Shown: one piece after another, positions 8,287 to 16,471 of the stretch | How positions within the stretch are numbered: position 1 is the first letter of the stretch | Layout: each line of letters begins with the position of its first letter | NCBI RefSeq assembly: GCF_947654165.1 | Contig: NZ_CANTKB010000003.1 | Coordinates: 62,001 to 126,000 of the forward strand | DNA from: an uncultured Blautia sp. | GTDB taxonomy: Bacteria > Bacillota > Clostridia > Lachnospirales > Lachnospiraceae | Direction of reading: 5' to 3' | Length of the DNA: 64,000 nt | Made by a program: the position numbers and the translations under genes | The notes under the pieces: model-generated | What the model saw: only the letters and a program-made list of their open reading frames with translations | What the model was told of the DNA's origin: nothing | Database searches by the model: none

Positions 8287-8471
8287 TGTGGATAATGTGG
8301 ATAAAAAAGTGGACTACTATTTATGGGAAACCTCAAATTGTCGAAATTATAAGGAAAATAGAGGTTTTTTAAAATAAATGCTGTCGCATTATGTCAACTT
8401 TATAGGGTAAAAAAAAATCCACATGCTCAGTGAAGAGAACATGTGGATGGTTTGGTGGATAATGTGGATAA
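8287..8471. promoter_or_regulatory. Paired DnaA boxes between dnaD and murC
   Basis: Perfect DnaA boxes TGTGGATAA lie at 8287-8295 and 8296-8304, directly abutting. A second abutting pair (GGTGGATAA and TGTGGATAA) is at 8454-8462 and 8463-8471. DnaA binds this 9-mer. The first pair lies 120 bp upstream of the dnaD start, so DnaA may regulate the primosome operon or be titrated here. Absence of dnaA and dnaN argues against an origin. The rest of 8165-8473 holds only the murC terminator. Confidence 0.7.
8409..8448 (-). terminator. murC terminator
   Basis: ATCCACATG (8417-8425) pairs with CATGTGGAT (8440-8448), and on the minus strand the stem is followed by nine T residues. Both arms also resemble DnaA boxes. 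Confidence 0.85.
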
Positions 8472-8473
8472 CT

Positions 8474-9853
8474 CTACATTCCTAAGAGGTTTTCCCCGAT
8501 TTTATATACATCTCCGGCCCCCATAGTTATCAACACATCTCCGTGGATACAATTTTCTAATAAAAATGCCTCAATCTCATCAAAGGTAGGGAAATAATAG
8601 GCATCCACTCCTTTTTCTATGAGTAAATCTCTTAGATTTGCAGAGGAAATCCCGAGATTATCAGTTTCTCTGGCAGCATAAATATCGGCCAGTACGACTT
8701 TATCAGCAAGAGACAGAGCCTGGGCAAACTCCTGCATCAGAGCTTTCGTGCGTGTGTAAGTGTGAGGCTGGAATACACACCAGGTAGTCTTATGAGGATA
8801 ATTTGCAGCAGTTTTTAAAGTTGCCTCAATCTCGGTAGGATGATGAGCATAATCATCAATGACAGTTACGCCTCCTACCTTGCCTTTGTACTGGAAACGG
8901 CGGTCTGTTCCGCCAAAATGCAGCAGCCCTTTTTGTACTGTTTCCAGATCAATTCCGACTTTTTCCGCCAGAGCAATGGCAGATAATGCATTGGATACAT
9001 TATGCATACCCGGAACGGACAGCGTGAATCTGCCAATGTTTTCGCCTTTTCTGACACAGTCAAAAGATGCATGTGCCAATTCATCGAAGACAATGTTTTC
9101 GGCACAGTAGTCTGCCTCTTTTTCCAGGGAATAGGTAATCACCTCACAGGGAAGATCTTTGGTAATTTCTTCAGAGTCAGGAATATCTTTATTGATGATC
9201 AGAGTTCCGTCTGAAGGAAGCAGGCAGGCAAAACGCCGGAAAGAATGACGAATGTCCGCTAAATCCTTGAAAAAGTCAAGATGGTCTGCATCTATGTTCA
9301 GAATAATACTGATTTTTGGGAAAAAACTTAAAAAGCTGTTGGTGTATTCACAGGCTTCTGTGATAAAGGTCTCAGACTCTCCCACACGGATGTTTCCATG
9401 AATCGCAGGAAGGATTCCTCCTACAGAAATGGTAGGGTCTGTCTCTGCTTCCAGAAGGATGTGTGAGATCATGGAAGTGGTAGTGGTTTTTCCATGAGTG
9501 CCGGACACTGCAATGGGGAGCCGGTAATTCTTCATAATCTGTCCCAAAAGTTCTGCTCTGGTAAGCATAGGAAGATTTTTTTCTTTGGCACAGGCATACT
9601 CCGGGTTGTCTGGGTGAATGGCTGCTGTGTAGACAACAAGCTCTACATCGTCAGTAATGTTGGATGCTCTCTGGCCGATATAAATTTTGGCACCTTTTTC
9701 TTCTAATTGTTTTGTGAGTGCTGATTCTTTGGAATCAGAACCGGATACAGGAAAATCTTCCCCGAGAAGGATTTCAGCAAGACCGCTCATGCTGATACCT
9801 CCAATGCCGATAAAATGAATGTGTAATGGTTTATGAAAATCAATCTGGTACAT
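8474..9853 (-). CDS. murC: UDP-N-acetylmuramate--L-alanine ligase MurC
   Basis: 459 residues, full family length. MurC adds L-alanine to UDP-MurNAc with ATP, the first peptide-stem step of peptidoglycan synthesis. The N-terminal GIGGISMSGLAEIL UDP-binding loop, the ATP loop SGTHGKTTTTSMI, the middle ACEYTNSFL and ILNIDADHLDFF motifs and the C-terminal DDYAHHPTEI motif are all intact. Monocistronic between the DnaA-box region and the divergent glg operon. A TATAAT lies on the minus strand at 9937-9942. Confidence 0.97.
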   Translation of the reverse strand: MYQIDFHKPLHIHFIGIGGISMSGLAEILLGEDFPVSGSDSKESALTKQLEEKGAKIYIGQRASNITDDVELVVYTAAIHPDNPEYACAKEKNLPMLTRAELLGQIMKNYRLPIAVSGTHGKTTTTSMISHILLEAETDPTISVGGILPAIHGNIRVGESETFITEACEYTNSFLSFFPKISIILNIDADHLDFFKDLADIRHSFRRFACLLPSDGTLIINKDIPDSEEITKDLPCEVITYSLEKEADYCAENIVFDELAHASFDCVRKGENIGRFTLSVPGMHNVSNALSAIALAEKVGIDLETVQKGLLHFGGTDRRFQYKGKVGGVTVIDDYAHHPTEIEATLKTAANYPHKTTWCVFQPHTYTRTKALMQEFAQALSLADKVVLADIYAARETDNLGISSANLRDLLIEKGVDAYYFPTFDEIEAFLLENCIHGDVLITMGAGDVYKIGENLLGM

Positions 9854-10056
9854 ATGACAGAATCCTTTCTATATTTTAAGTAAATACAATATCTGAGCTG
9901 TATATTATGCAGTTCAAGTCTTTCTGCTACTCTTAAATTATACCCAACATTACAGGAAATGGAAACCCCTTCTTGATAAAATACCGCTGGAATCGTAAAA
10001 AACAGGTAAAATGTTACAAAAACTTGGAAAATGTCGAAAAAAAATTGTTTAAAATG

Positions 10057-10085
10057 TTCACTTTTTTGAGGCAGTATGTTATAAT
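10057..10085 (+). promoter_or_regulatory. Promoter of glgC
   Basis: TTCACT (10057-10062), a 17-bp spacer and TATAAT (10080-10085), ending 34 bp before the glgC start codon. Confidence 0.6.
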
Positions 10086-10119
10086 GAAAAAACCATAGAT
10101 TATACAAGAGGTGATGGGC

Positions 10120-11394
10120 ATGATAAAGAAGGAAATGATTGCAATGTTGCTGGCTGGAGGACAGGGCAGCAGGCTTGGTGTTCTCACTGCCAAAGTTGCA
10201 AAACCAGCAGTAACCTTCGGAGGAAAATACAGAATCATAGATTTCCCCCTGAGTAACTGTATCAATTCAGGTGTAGATACGGTAGGTGTCTTGACACAGT
10301 ATCAGCCTTTAAGGCTGAATACCCATATCGGTATCGGTATTCCCTGGGATTTGGATAGAAATGTAGGTGGAGTATCTATTCTGCCGCCTTACGAAAAAAA
10401 GACCAATACAGAATGGTACACCGGAACAGCAAATGCCATTTATCAGAATCTGGCATACATGGAAACGTTTAACCCGGACTATGTTCTGATTTTAGGCGGT
10501 GACCATATTTATAAAATGGACTATGAAGTGATGTTGGATTTCCACAAAGCGAATAAGGCAGATGTTACTCTGGCCTGTATGCCGGTGCCGTGGGAGGAAG
10601 CTTCCAGATTTGGTCTTGCGATCACAGACGAGACTGGACGTATCACAGAATTTGAAGAAAAACCGGCACAGCCAAAGAGTAATCTGGCATCCATGGGAAT
10701 TTATATCTTTAGCTGGCCTGTATTGAAGGAAGCACTGATAGCTCTGAAGGATCAGTCCGGCTGTGATTTCGGAAAGCATATCCTGCCATATTGCAGAGAA
10801 AAAGGGCAGCGGCTTTTCGCTTATGAATACAATGGTTACTGGAAAGATGTGGGTACGCTGGGCTCCTACTGGGAAGCTAATATGGAATTGATCGATATCA
10901 TTCCTGAATTTAATTTATATGAAGAATTCTGGAAGATTTATACGAAGGGAGATATCATTCCGCCTCAGTATGTGGCAGAAGATGCCGTGGTGGACCGGAG
11001 TATCATAGGAGAAGGTACAGAGATTTACGGAGAAGTACATAATTCTGTGATCGGAGCCGGAGTCACCATTAAGAAAGGGGCAGTGATTCGTGATTCCATT
11101 GTCATGAAACAAACCGTGATAGGGGAAAACAATATTGTGGACAAGGCTATTATCGCAGAGAATGTAACCGTAGGTGACAATGTTGTCATGGGTGTAGGTG
11201 AGGATATTCCGAATAAGGAAAAACCGGATGTATACTCTTTTGGACTTGTAACTATTGGTGAAAATACCGTCATTCCGTCCAATGTGACGATAGGAAAGAA
11301 TACTGCCATTGTGGGACAGACTTGTGCCGAAGATTATCCGGGCGGTGTTCTGGAAAGCGGTGAAACATTGAACAAGGAAGGTGAGACAGAATGA
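10120..11394 (+). CDS. glgC: Glucose-1-phosphate adenylyltransferase GlgC
   Basis: 424 residues. Makes ADP-glucose from glucose 1-phosphate and ATP, the committed step of glycogen synthesis. The pyrophosphorylase signature MLLAGGQGSRLG, GGKYRIIDFPLSNC, GGDHIYKMDY and the C-terminal left-handed beta-helix repeats (SIIGEGTEI, SVIGAGVTI) are present. I chose the ATG at 10120 because GAGGTG ends six nt before it; in-frame GTG 10111 and ATG 10114 lie inside the Shine-Dalgarno. The gene overlaps glgD by 4 nt (ATGA). Confidence 0.95.
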   Translation: MIKKEMIAMLLAGGQGSRLGVLTAKVAKPAVTFGGKYRIIDFPLSNCINSGVDTVGVLTQYQPLRLNTHIGIGIPWDLDRNVGGVSILPPYEKKTNTEWYTGTANAIYQNLAYMETFNPDYVLILGGDHIYKMDYEVMLDFHKANKADVTLACMPVPWEEASRFGLAITDETGRITEFEEKPAQPKSNLASMGIYIFSWPVLKEALIALKDQSGCDFGKHILPYCREKGQRLFAYEYNGYWKDVGTLGSYWEANMELIDIIPEFNLYEEFWKIYTKGDIIPPQYVAEDAVVDRSIIGEGTEIYGEVHNSVIGAGVTIKKGAVIRDSIVMKQTVIGENNIVDKAIIAENVTVGDNVVMGVGEDIPNKEKPDVYSFGLVTIGENTVIPSNVTIGKNTAIVGQTCAEDYPGGVLESGETLNKEGETE

Positions 11395-12506
11395 GAGCAA
11401 TAGGTATTATTCTTGCCGGCGGCAATAATCACAGAATGAGAGAGTTATCACAGAAAAGAGCCATTGCAGCTATGCCCATAGCGGGAAGCTACCGCAGCAT
11501 TGATTTTGCACTTAGTAATATGTCAAACTCCCATATTCAAAAGGTAGCAGTGTTTACACAGTATAATGCAAGATCCTTAAATGAGCATTTAAGCTCTTCT
11601 AAATGGTGGGATTTCGGAAGAAAACAGGGAGGGCTTTATACCTTCACACCTACCATTACACCGGACAACAGTTTCTGGTATCAGGGAACTGCAGATGCCA
11701 TGTATCAGAATCTGAATTTTCTGAAATCCAGTCATGAGCCATATGTGGTAATCGCATCCGGAGACTGTGTGTACAAGCTGGATTATAATAAAGTCCTGGA
11801 ATATCACATTGCCAAGAGGGCGGATATCACTGTGGTATGTACAGATATCCACGGTGAAGATGCCACAAGGTTCGGTTGTCTGAAGATGAATGAGGACTGC
11901 AGAATCGAGGAATTCGATGAGAAACCCATGGTAGCCCAGTCTAATACGATTTCCACGGGCATTTATGTGATCAGAAGAAGACAGTTGATGGAACTGATTG
12001 AAAAGTGCGGTCAGGAGGACAGACACGATTTTGTAAAAGACATTTTAATCCGCTATAAGAATCTGAAAAGAATTTACGGATATAAAATCAATACATATTG
12101 GAGCAACATTTCAACAGTGGAATCCTATTATAAAACAAATATGGATTTCCTGAAACCGGAGATCCGGGAATATTTCTTCCGTCAGTATCCGGGAATACAG
12201 TCAAAGATTGACGATCTGCCGCCGGCAAAATACAATCCGGGAGCAGCAGTGAAAAACAGCCTGGTATCCAGTGGATGTATCATTAACGGGCAGGTGGAAA
12301 ATTCCGTATTGTTTAAAAAAGTTTTTGTCGGAAATAACTGTGTGATTAAAAATTCCATTATATTGAATGATGTATATCTCGGAGATAATACACATATTGA
12401 AAACTGCATTGTAGAGAGCAGAGGAACCATAAGGGCAAACTCCTACTACAGCGGTGAGGAAGGCATCAAAGTTGTCATCGAAAAGAACGAAAGATATGTT
12501 CTTTAA
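11391..12506 (+). CDS. glgD: GlgD, regulatory subunit of glucose-1-phosphate adenylyltransferase
   Basis: 371 residues, a GlgC paralogue. The N-terminal loop reads IILAGGNNHRMREL rather than the catalytic GGxGxRL form, and GDCVYKLDY replaces GDHIYKMDY, as in Firmicutes GlgD, a poorly active partner that raises GlgC activity in a heteromer. Beta-helix repeats follow in the C-terminal third. It starts within the glgC stop codon, so expression is coupled in equal amounts. Confidence 0.93.
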   Translation: MRAIGIILAGGNNHRMRELSQKRAIAAMPIAGSYRSIDFALSNMSNSHIQKVAVFTQYNARSLNEHLSSSKWWDFGRKQGGLYTFTPTITPDNSFWYQGTADAMYQNLNFLKSSHEPYVVIASGDCVYKLDYNKVLEYHIAKRADITVVCTDIHGEDATRFGCLKMNEDCRIEEFDEKPMVAQSNTISTGIYVIRRRQLMELIEKCGQEDRHDFVKDILIRYKNLKRIYGYKINTYWSNISTVESYYKTNMDFLKPEIREYFFRQYPGIQSKIDDLPPAKYNPGAAVKNSLVSSGCIINGQVENSVLFKKVFVGNNCVIKNSIILNDVYLGDNTHIENCIVESRGTIRANSYYSGEEGIKVVIEKNERYVL

Positions 12507-12578
12507 AAAGCGGACAAAAAGAAGGACTGCATAAGGCGGCAGTAAAGGTTACAAAAGGCATGAAAGGGGAAAGGTTGT

Positions 12579-12860
12579 ATGAATATCACAGATGTAAGAG
12601 TAAGATGCGTAGCAAAAGAGGGAAAAATGAAAGCAGTAGTATCCATTACCATTGATGAAGAATTTGTAGTGCATGATATCAAGGTAATTGAGGGAGAAAA
12701 AGGTTTATTTATTGCTATGCCAAGCCGTAAGGCAACGGACGGAGAATATAGAGACATTGCTCATCCGATTAATTCTGCAACCCGTGAAAGAATACAGAAC
12801 ATTATTCTGGAAAAGTACGAACAGGTACTTGCGGAGGAACCATTGGAAGGTACAGAGTGA
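12579..12860 (+). CDS. spoVG: SpoVG nucleic-acid-binding regulator
   Basis: 93 residues, nearly all the SpoVG fold: VRVRCVAKEGKMKAVVSI, VVHDIKVIEG, IAMPSRKATDGEYRDIAHPI and INSATRERIQNIIL. SpoVG is a small DNA/RNA-binding protein involved in sporulation septation and post-transcriptional control in Firmicutes. AAAGGGGAAAGG lies upstream of the ATG. It follows glgD by 72 nt and has its own strong terminator, so it may be read through from glg or have its own start site. Confidence 0.95.
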   Translation: MNITDVRVRCVAKEGKMKAVVSITIDEEFVVHDIKVIEGEKGLFIAMPSRKATDGEYRDIAHPINSATRERIQNIILEKYEQVLAEEPLEGTE

Positions 12861-12886
12861 CATAAAACAAAATAATGAAGATTAAG

Positions 12887-12935
12887 AAAGCTGCTGCCTG
12901 TGCGGTGAAAATCGTAAGGCAGCAGCTTTCTTTCT
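12887..12935. terminator. Bidirectional terminator between spoVG and the rRNA methylase
   Basis: AAAGCTGCTGCCT pairs perfectly with AGGCAGCAGCTTT around a 17-nt loop, with T-rich sequence on the plus-strand side and A-rich sequence on the other. It serves two convergent genes. Confidence 0.9.
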
Positions 12936-12958
12936 ATCGTCCGAGGAAAAGGAGAATC

Positions 12959-14344
12959 CTAATAGGATTGACGCCATCCGGAAGGATATTTATTTTTCAG
13001 GGTGTTTCCTACAACCTTTCCCCATCCGAGAGGGTACTGGTCAGCACATACCAATTTCCATCCTTTGGTACAAGGACATTCGCCTTCCTCCAGAGAGAAA
13101 CTCTCGCCACGCAGATAAGCAGAAATTCTTGGGTCTGAAGGATGAATGCAGATTTTGGCATCTGTCGGTGGGTTTTTTAAAGCCATAGCAAAAGGCTGAC
13201 TTGGCTCAAAACGGTTCTTTTTTAATTCTCCCAGAAAAAGTCCATGCCGGAGAAATCTGATACCCTTTAGAGAACCTGTATCAGCGTCAGGAAGGCGATA
13301 AACAAATCCATTGCGGACTTCTATGCCCTGTGGATGAAAAGGCAGGGAAAGAGAAGAAAAAAACTCTTCCAGCAATTTTTGATCTTCTTTTTTCAGACGG
13401 CAGGAAACAGGACTGGAAGAAGAAGGTACTAAAGTTCCCTTTTTTTGGAGAAGAGCGAGAAAGTGTCCTTCTCCTTCCATATGATGAGGAAAAATACGCC
13501 GTGTTTTGGTCAGTTGTGAATCAGTATTTCCCCATTTTGGATTTCCTTTGGAAAATCCTTCGTAATCTTCCATCTCCAATAATTCCATTTCAGGAAAATG
13601 TTCCAGAACGTAAGAAATAAGTCCTTCATTTTCCACAGGGGAGAAGGTGCAGGTGGAATACATGAGCTTTCCACCTGGTTTCAGCATAGAAATAGCCTGT
13701 TCTATAATGTCTTTCTGTAGTTTGCCGAAATACTCAGGACGGCTTTCGTCCCAGGTTTTGGCTACGTCAGGGTCTTTCCGGAACATTCCTTCACCGGAGC
13801 AGGGAGCATCCACCAGAATTTTGTCAAAAAACTCCGGAAAGTATCCTGCCAGATGCTTTGGAACCTCGTTAGTCACCAGAGAATTGGGAATACCGAAAAG
13901 CTCCAGATTTCGAAGCAGTGCTTTTGCCCGGGAATTGCTGATATCATTGGCTACCAGCAGCCCTTTTCCCTGAAGTTTGGCTCCCAGTTCGGTTGCTTTG
14001 CCTCCCGGAGCAGCACATAAGTCCAGAACATAATCTCCGGGGGTAATGGAAAGGCGGCTTGCAGGAGTCATGGCACTTGGCTCCTGAAGATAATAAAGTC
14101 CTGCAGGATAAAAGGCATGTCTGGAAGGACGTTCATCCTCTCCATAGAAAAAACCATTGGGAATCCAGGGGATGGGGGTTAAATGAAACGGTGCTGTTTT
14201 CAGAAAATCTTCCACAGACGTTTTCAATGTATTTACTCTGAGGCCAAACTGGCGTGGAGCTTCATAACTGTCAAGGAAGTCCTGGTATTCCTCCCCCAGC
14301 ATTTCTTTCATTCTGGATAAAAATATTGATGGCAGTTGTTCCAT
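12959..14344 (-). CDS. RsmF-type 16S rRNA (cytosine-C5) methyltransferase
   Basis: 461 residues of the NOL1/NOP2/Sun family. Motif I is DLCAAPGGKATELGAKL, motif IV is VDAPCSGEGMFRKDP (general-base cysteine) and motif VI is YSTCTFSPVENE (catalytic cysteine). The C-terminal extension (FLRHGLFLGELKKNRF) is typical of the RsmF branch. The ATG at 14344 gives the family N-terminus (EQLPSIFLSRMKEML) and follows GAAAGAGAGA; longer frames run back into the preceding gene. Probably co-transcribed with the unknown gene ending 1 nt upstream. Confidence 0.9.
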   Translation of the reverse strand: MEQLPSIFLSRMKEMLGEEYQDFLDSYEAPRQFGLRVNTLKTSVEDFLKTAPFHLTPIPWIPNGFFYGEDERPSRHAFYPAGLYYLQEPSAMTPASRLSITPGDYVLDLCAAPGGKATELGAKLQGKGLLVANDISNSRAKALLRNLELFGIPNSLVTNEVPKHLAGYFPEFFDKILVDAPCSGEGMFRKDPDVAKTWDESRPEYFGKLQKDIIEQAISMLKPGGKLMYSTCTFSPVENEGLISYVLEHFPEMELLEMEDYEGFSKGNPKWGNTDSQLTKTRRIFPHHMEGEGHFLALLQKKGTLVPSSSSPVSCRLKKEDQKLLEEFFSSLSLPFHPQGIEVRNGFVYRLPDADTGSLKGIRFLRHGLFLGELKKNRFEPSQPFAMALKNPPTDAKICIHPSDPRISAYLRGESFSLEEGECPCTKGWKLVCADQYPLGWGKVVGNTLKNKYPSGWRQSY

Positions 14345-14345
14345 A

Positions 14346-14741
14346 TTATCTCTCTTTCTCGGAATCCCCGTAAGGGGTAAGACCATTGGCGAAAATTTGC
14401 TGAAGCAGATACTGAACCGTTTCATTTGATGCCTGGTCAACAAATTCATTTAGCCAGCCAAGTGCTGTGTCAAGCATTGCAGGGATGTTTTGATCTTGCT
14501 CCTCGCATTTTTGATATACGGATTCTATCTGGTCCATGTAGCGGTGGGCGTGTAAATCCCAGATGAATTTGTGCAGTGCTTCCAGATCAAGATAATCAGT
14601 GAGAAGAGAGAAACGGCGGAAGTCTTCGAAAGACATTTCACGCTGTCCCAGGATTTTTTCTCTATCTTCATCACTGCAAATACTGTAAAACATAATTTCA
14701 TCTAAAATAAGTCTTTTTTCTCCTGATTTAAGATTTCCCAT
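14346..14741 (-). CDS. Hypothetical helical protein upstream of the rRNA methylase
   Basis: 131 residues, acidic, with no transmembrane segment or signal peptide. It looks mostly alpha-helical (DREKILGQREMSFEDF, DLEALHKFIWDLHAH, AMLDTALGWLNEFVDQ). I recognise no domain. AGGAG precedes the ATG, and the stop lies one base before the methylase start, implying translational coupling. Function unknown; a role near RNA modification would be a guess from position only. Confidence 0.75.
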   Translation of the reverse strand: MGNLKSGEKRLILDEIMFYSICSDEDREKILGQREMSFEDFRRFSLLTDYLDLEALHKFIWDLHAHRYMDQIESVYQKCEEQDQNIPAMLDTALGWLNEFVDQASNETVQYLLQQIFANGLTPYGDSEKER

Positions 14742-14844
14742 AATTTATTCTCCTGTTCAAAAATTTGTTATGCCTATATTATAAAGCCTTTGATTTATCT
14801 ATTTCAACTGTAATAAGAGAAAAAATAAGATTTCGAGATGTCTC

Positions 14845-14884
14845 AAAAAAAGATGCCGGAAATCCATAACAGACTTCCGACACC
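14845..14884 (-). terminator. tRNA-Pro terminator
   Basis: TGCCGGAA (14854-14861) pairs with TTCCGACA (14875-14882) with one G-T pair; on the minus strand seven T residues follow the stem. Confidence 0.8.
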
Positions 14885-14896
14885 TTATACTTTTCA

Positions 14897-14970
14897 TCGA
14901 AGCGACGTGATTCGAACACGCGACCTCTGCGTCCCGAACGCAGCGCTCTACCAAACTGAGCCACGCTTCG
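14897..14970 (-). tRNA. tRNA-Pro (anticodon CGG)
   Basis: 74 nt on the minus strand. The acceptor stem CGAAGCG pairs with CGCTTCG, then discriminator A. The D arm contains GGCTCAGTTTGGTAGAGC. The anticodon stem CTGCG/CGCAG encloses TTCGGGA, giving CGG. The T arm reads CGCGTGTTCGAATCACG. CCA is not encoded. It has its own consensus promoter and terminator. Confidence 0.95.
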
Positions 14971-14992
14971 CCACATATGTTCAACAAATTGT

Positions 14993-15021
14993 ATTATATA
15001 GAATATCAGGAGAAATGTCAA
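14993..15021 (-). promoter_or_regulatory. Promoter of tRNA-Pro
   Basis: On the minus strand: TTGACA (15021-15016), a 17-bp spacer, then TATAAT (14998-14993). A perfect consensus promoter 23 bp from the tRNA 5' end. Confidence 0.85.
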
Positions 15022-15043
15022 CATAAATTTTAATTTTATTTTA

Positions 15044-15073
15044 TTGACAAACTGTGCAACTGCACATTAAAAT
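15044..15073 (+). promoter_or_regulatory. Promoter of the tetR-ABC operon
   Basis: TTGACA (15044-15049), an 18-bp spacer and TAAAAT (15068-15073). The first copy of the operator TGTGCAACTGCACA fills most of the spacer. Confidence 0.75.
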
Positions 15074-15099
15074 AGAATTAGAATATGTGCAACTGCACA
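15053..15099 (+). promoter_or_regulatory. Two identical inverted-repeat operators for the TetR repressor
   Basis: The 14-mer TGTGCAACTGCACA (inverted repeat TGTGCA-N2-TGCACA) occurs at 15053-15066 and 15086-15099, 33 bp apart (about three helical turns). The first sits between -35 and -10; the second lies just past the expected start site and 21 bp before the tetR ATG. The arrangement is classic for autorepression by a TetR dimer pair. Confidence 0.8.
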
Positions 15100-15120
15100 A
15101 TAATCATGGAGAATTGAAAA

Positions 15121-15702
15121 ATGGAAAAAGAAATGGTGGATAAAAGAACAGAGAAGACAAAAACAAGCATTTTAAATGCTCTGGTGCTTCTCTCCAAGGA
15201 AAAAGAATTAAATGAAATCTCAATCCGTGAGCTGACAGAGGTGGCTCATATCCATAGAAATACCTTTTATCTGCATTATACGGATGTGGATTCTGTCCTG
15301 GCTGAATTAGAAGAGGATATGTGCAGTGTAGTGAAAAATATGGCAGAGCAATTTACACCACAGGAGCTTTTAAGTCATGTAGGATTGCTTTTGAGAGAAG
15401 TTTTTCAGTATTTGTACCAAGAGCGGGAGAAGTGTGTTCTTATGATGAAAGGAAGAGGAAAAGTTTCCAGTGGAAAAACTTTACTGGAATCTGTCTTTGA
15501 AAAATATCTTCAGAATTTTCCTGTGGATTTAAACAGAGATTCTTTTGAGTTTCAGGTACAATTTTATTACTGTACATCAGGAGCAATGGGAATTATTCGC
15601 TATTGGATGGAGCATGGATTTAAGGAAGCACCGGAAAAAGTGGCAGATGTTACTCAGAAGTTATTGCTTCAGGGTATTCAGGGTCTGATATCGGCAGGAT
15701 GA
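15121..15702 (+). CDS. TetR-family transcriptional repressor
   Basis: 193 residues. The N-terminal TetR helix-turn-helix (about 10-55: KTKTSILNALVLLSKEK, ISIRELTEVAHIHRNTFYLHYTD) is clear; the C-terminal ligand domain is divergent, as is usual. It is the first gene of an operon with an ABC ATPase and a large permease, and its promoter carries two identical palindromes, so it most likely represses itself and the exporter until an unknown ligand binds. The region between the tRNA and this gene holds only the two opposed promoters. Confidence 0.92.
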   Translation: MEKEMVDKRTEKTKTSILNALVLLSKEKELNEISIRELTEVAHIHRNTFYLHYTDVDSVLAELEEDMCSVVKNMAEQFTPQELLSHVGLLLREVFQYLYQEREKCVLMMKGRGKVSSGKTLLESVFEKYLQNFPVDLNRDSFEFQVQFYYCTSGAMGIIRYWMEHGFKEAPEKVADVTQKLLLQGIQGLISAG

Positions 15703-15735
15703 GGGGAAAGACAAATCGGAAGAGAGGAAATGCAG

Positions 15736-16461
15736 ATGGGAAGCAGAGAAAGTACAACAGAGGATTTTGTGAAGCTGGAACAGGTGACCAAAGTTTATCA
15801 GATGGGAGAAGTACAGATCAGAGCAGTGGATGGCATTGATTTCACAATTTCAAAAGGGGAATTTGTCGTGATTGTAGGACCCAGCGGTGCCGGTAAAACA
15901 ACGGTTTTAAACATTTTAGGCGGTATGGATACTGCAACCAGTGGCAATGTATGGGTTGATGGAAACGATGTGGCAAAGTACAGCCCCAAAAAACTCATAG
16001 GCTACAGGCGGGATGATATTGGATTTGTATTTCAGTTCTATAATTTGATTCCGAATCTTACAGCATTGGAAAACGTAGAACTGGCTTTGCAGATTTGCAA
16101 AGACCCTTTGGATGCCCGGACTGTTTTGGAGGAGGTTGGACTTGGAGAACGCCTGAACAATTTTCCGGCACAGCTTTCCGGTGGAGAACAGCAAAGGGTC
16201 TCTATTGCAAGAGCTTTGGCCAAGAATCCTAAATTGCTTTTATGTGATGAACCCACAGGTGCACTGGATTATAATACAGGAAAAGCGATTTTGAAATTGC
16301 TCCAGGATACCTGCCGGGAAAAAGGAATGACAGTTATTGTTATTACCCACAATTCAGCCATTGCACCTATGGCTGACAGGGTAATTCATATTAAGAATGG
16401 TAAAGTTTCAAAAATGGGGCTGAATGAACATCCGGTTCCGGTAGAGACCATTGAATGGTAG
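15736..16461 (+). CDS. ABC transporter ATPase (MacB/LolD type)
   Basis: 241 residues: Walker A GPSGAGKTT, Q-loop FVFQFYNLIP, signature LSGGEQQR, Walker B LLLCDEPTGALD and H-loop VITHN. This is the ATPase type that pairs with FtsX-like permeases to transmit mechanical force outside the cell or export substrates. AGAGAGG is eight nt before the ATG at 15736; the ATG at 15730 is too close. It ends 11 nt before the permease start and follows tetR by 33 nt, so the three form one operon. Confidence 0.93.
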   Translation: MGSRESTTEDFVKLEQVTKVYQMGEVQIRAVDGIDFTISKGEFVVIVGPSGAGKTTVLNILGGMDTATSGNVWVDGNDVAKYSPKKLIGYRRDDIGFVFQFYNLIPNLTALENVELALQICKDPLDARTVLEEVGLGERLNNFPAQLSGGEQQRVSIARALAKNPKLLLCDEPTGALDYNTGKAILKLLQDTCREKGMTVIVITHNSAIAPMADRVIHIKNGKVSKMGLNEHPVPVETIEW

Positions 16462-16471
16462 GTGGGTACAT

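Noticed and set aside
8287..8471. Replication origin
   Set aside because: No dnaA, dnaN, rpmH or gidA near, and no clear unwinding element; boxes alone do not make an origin.
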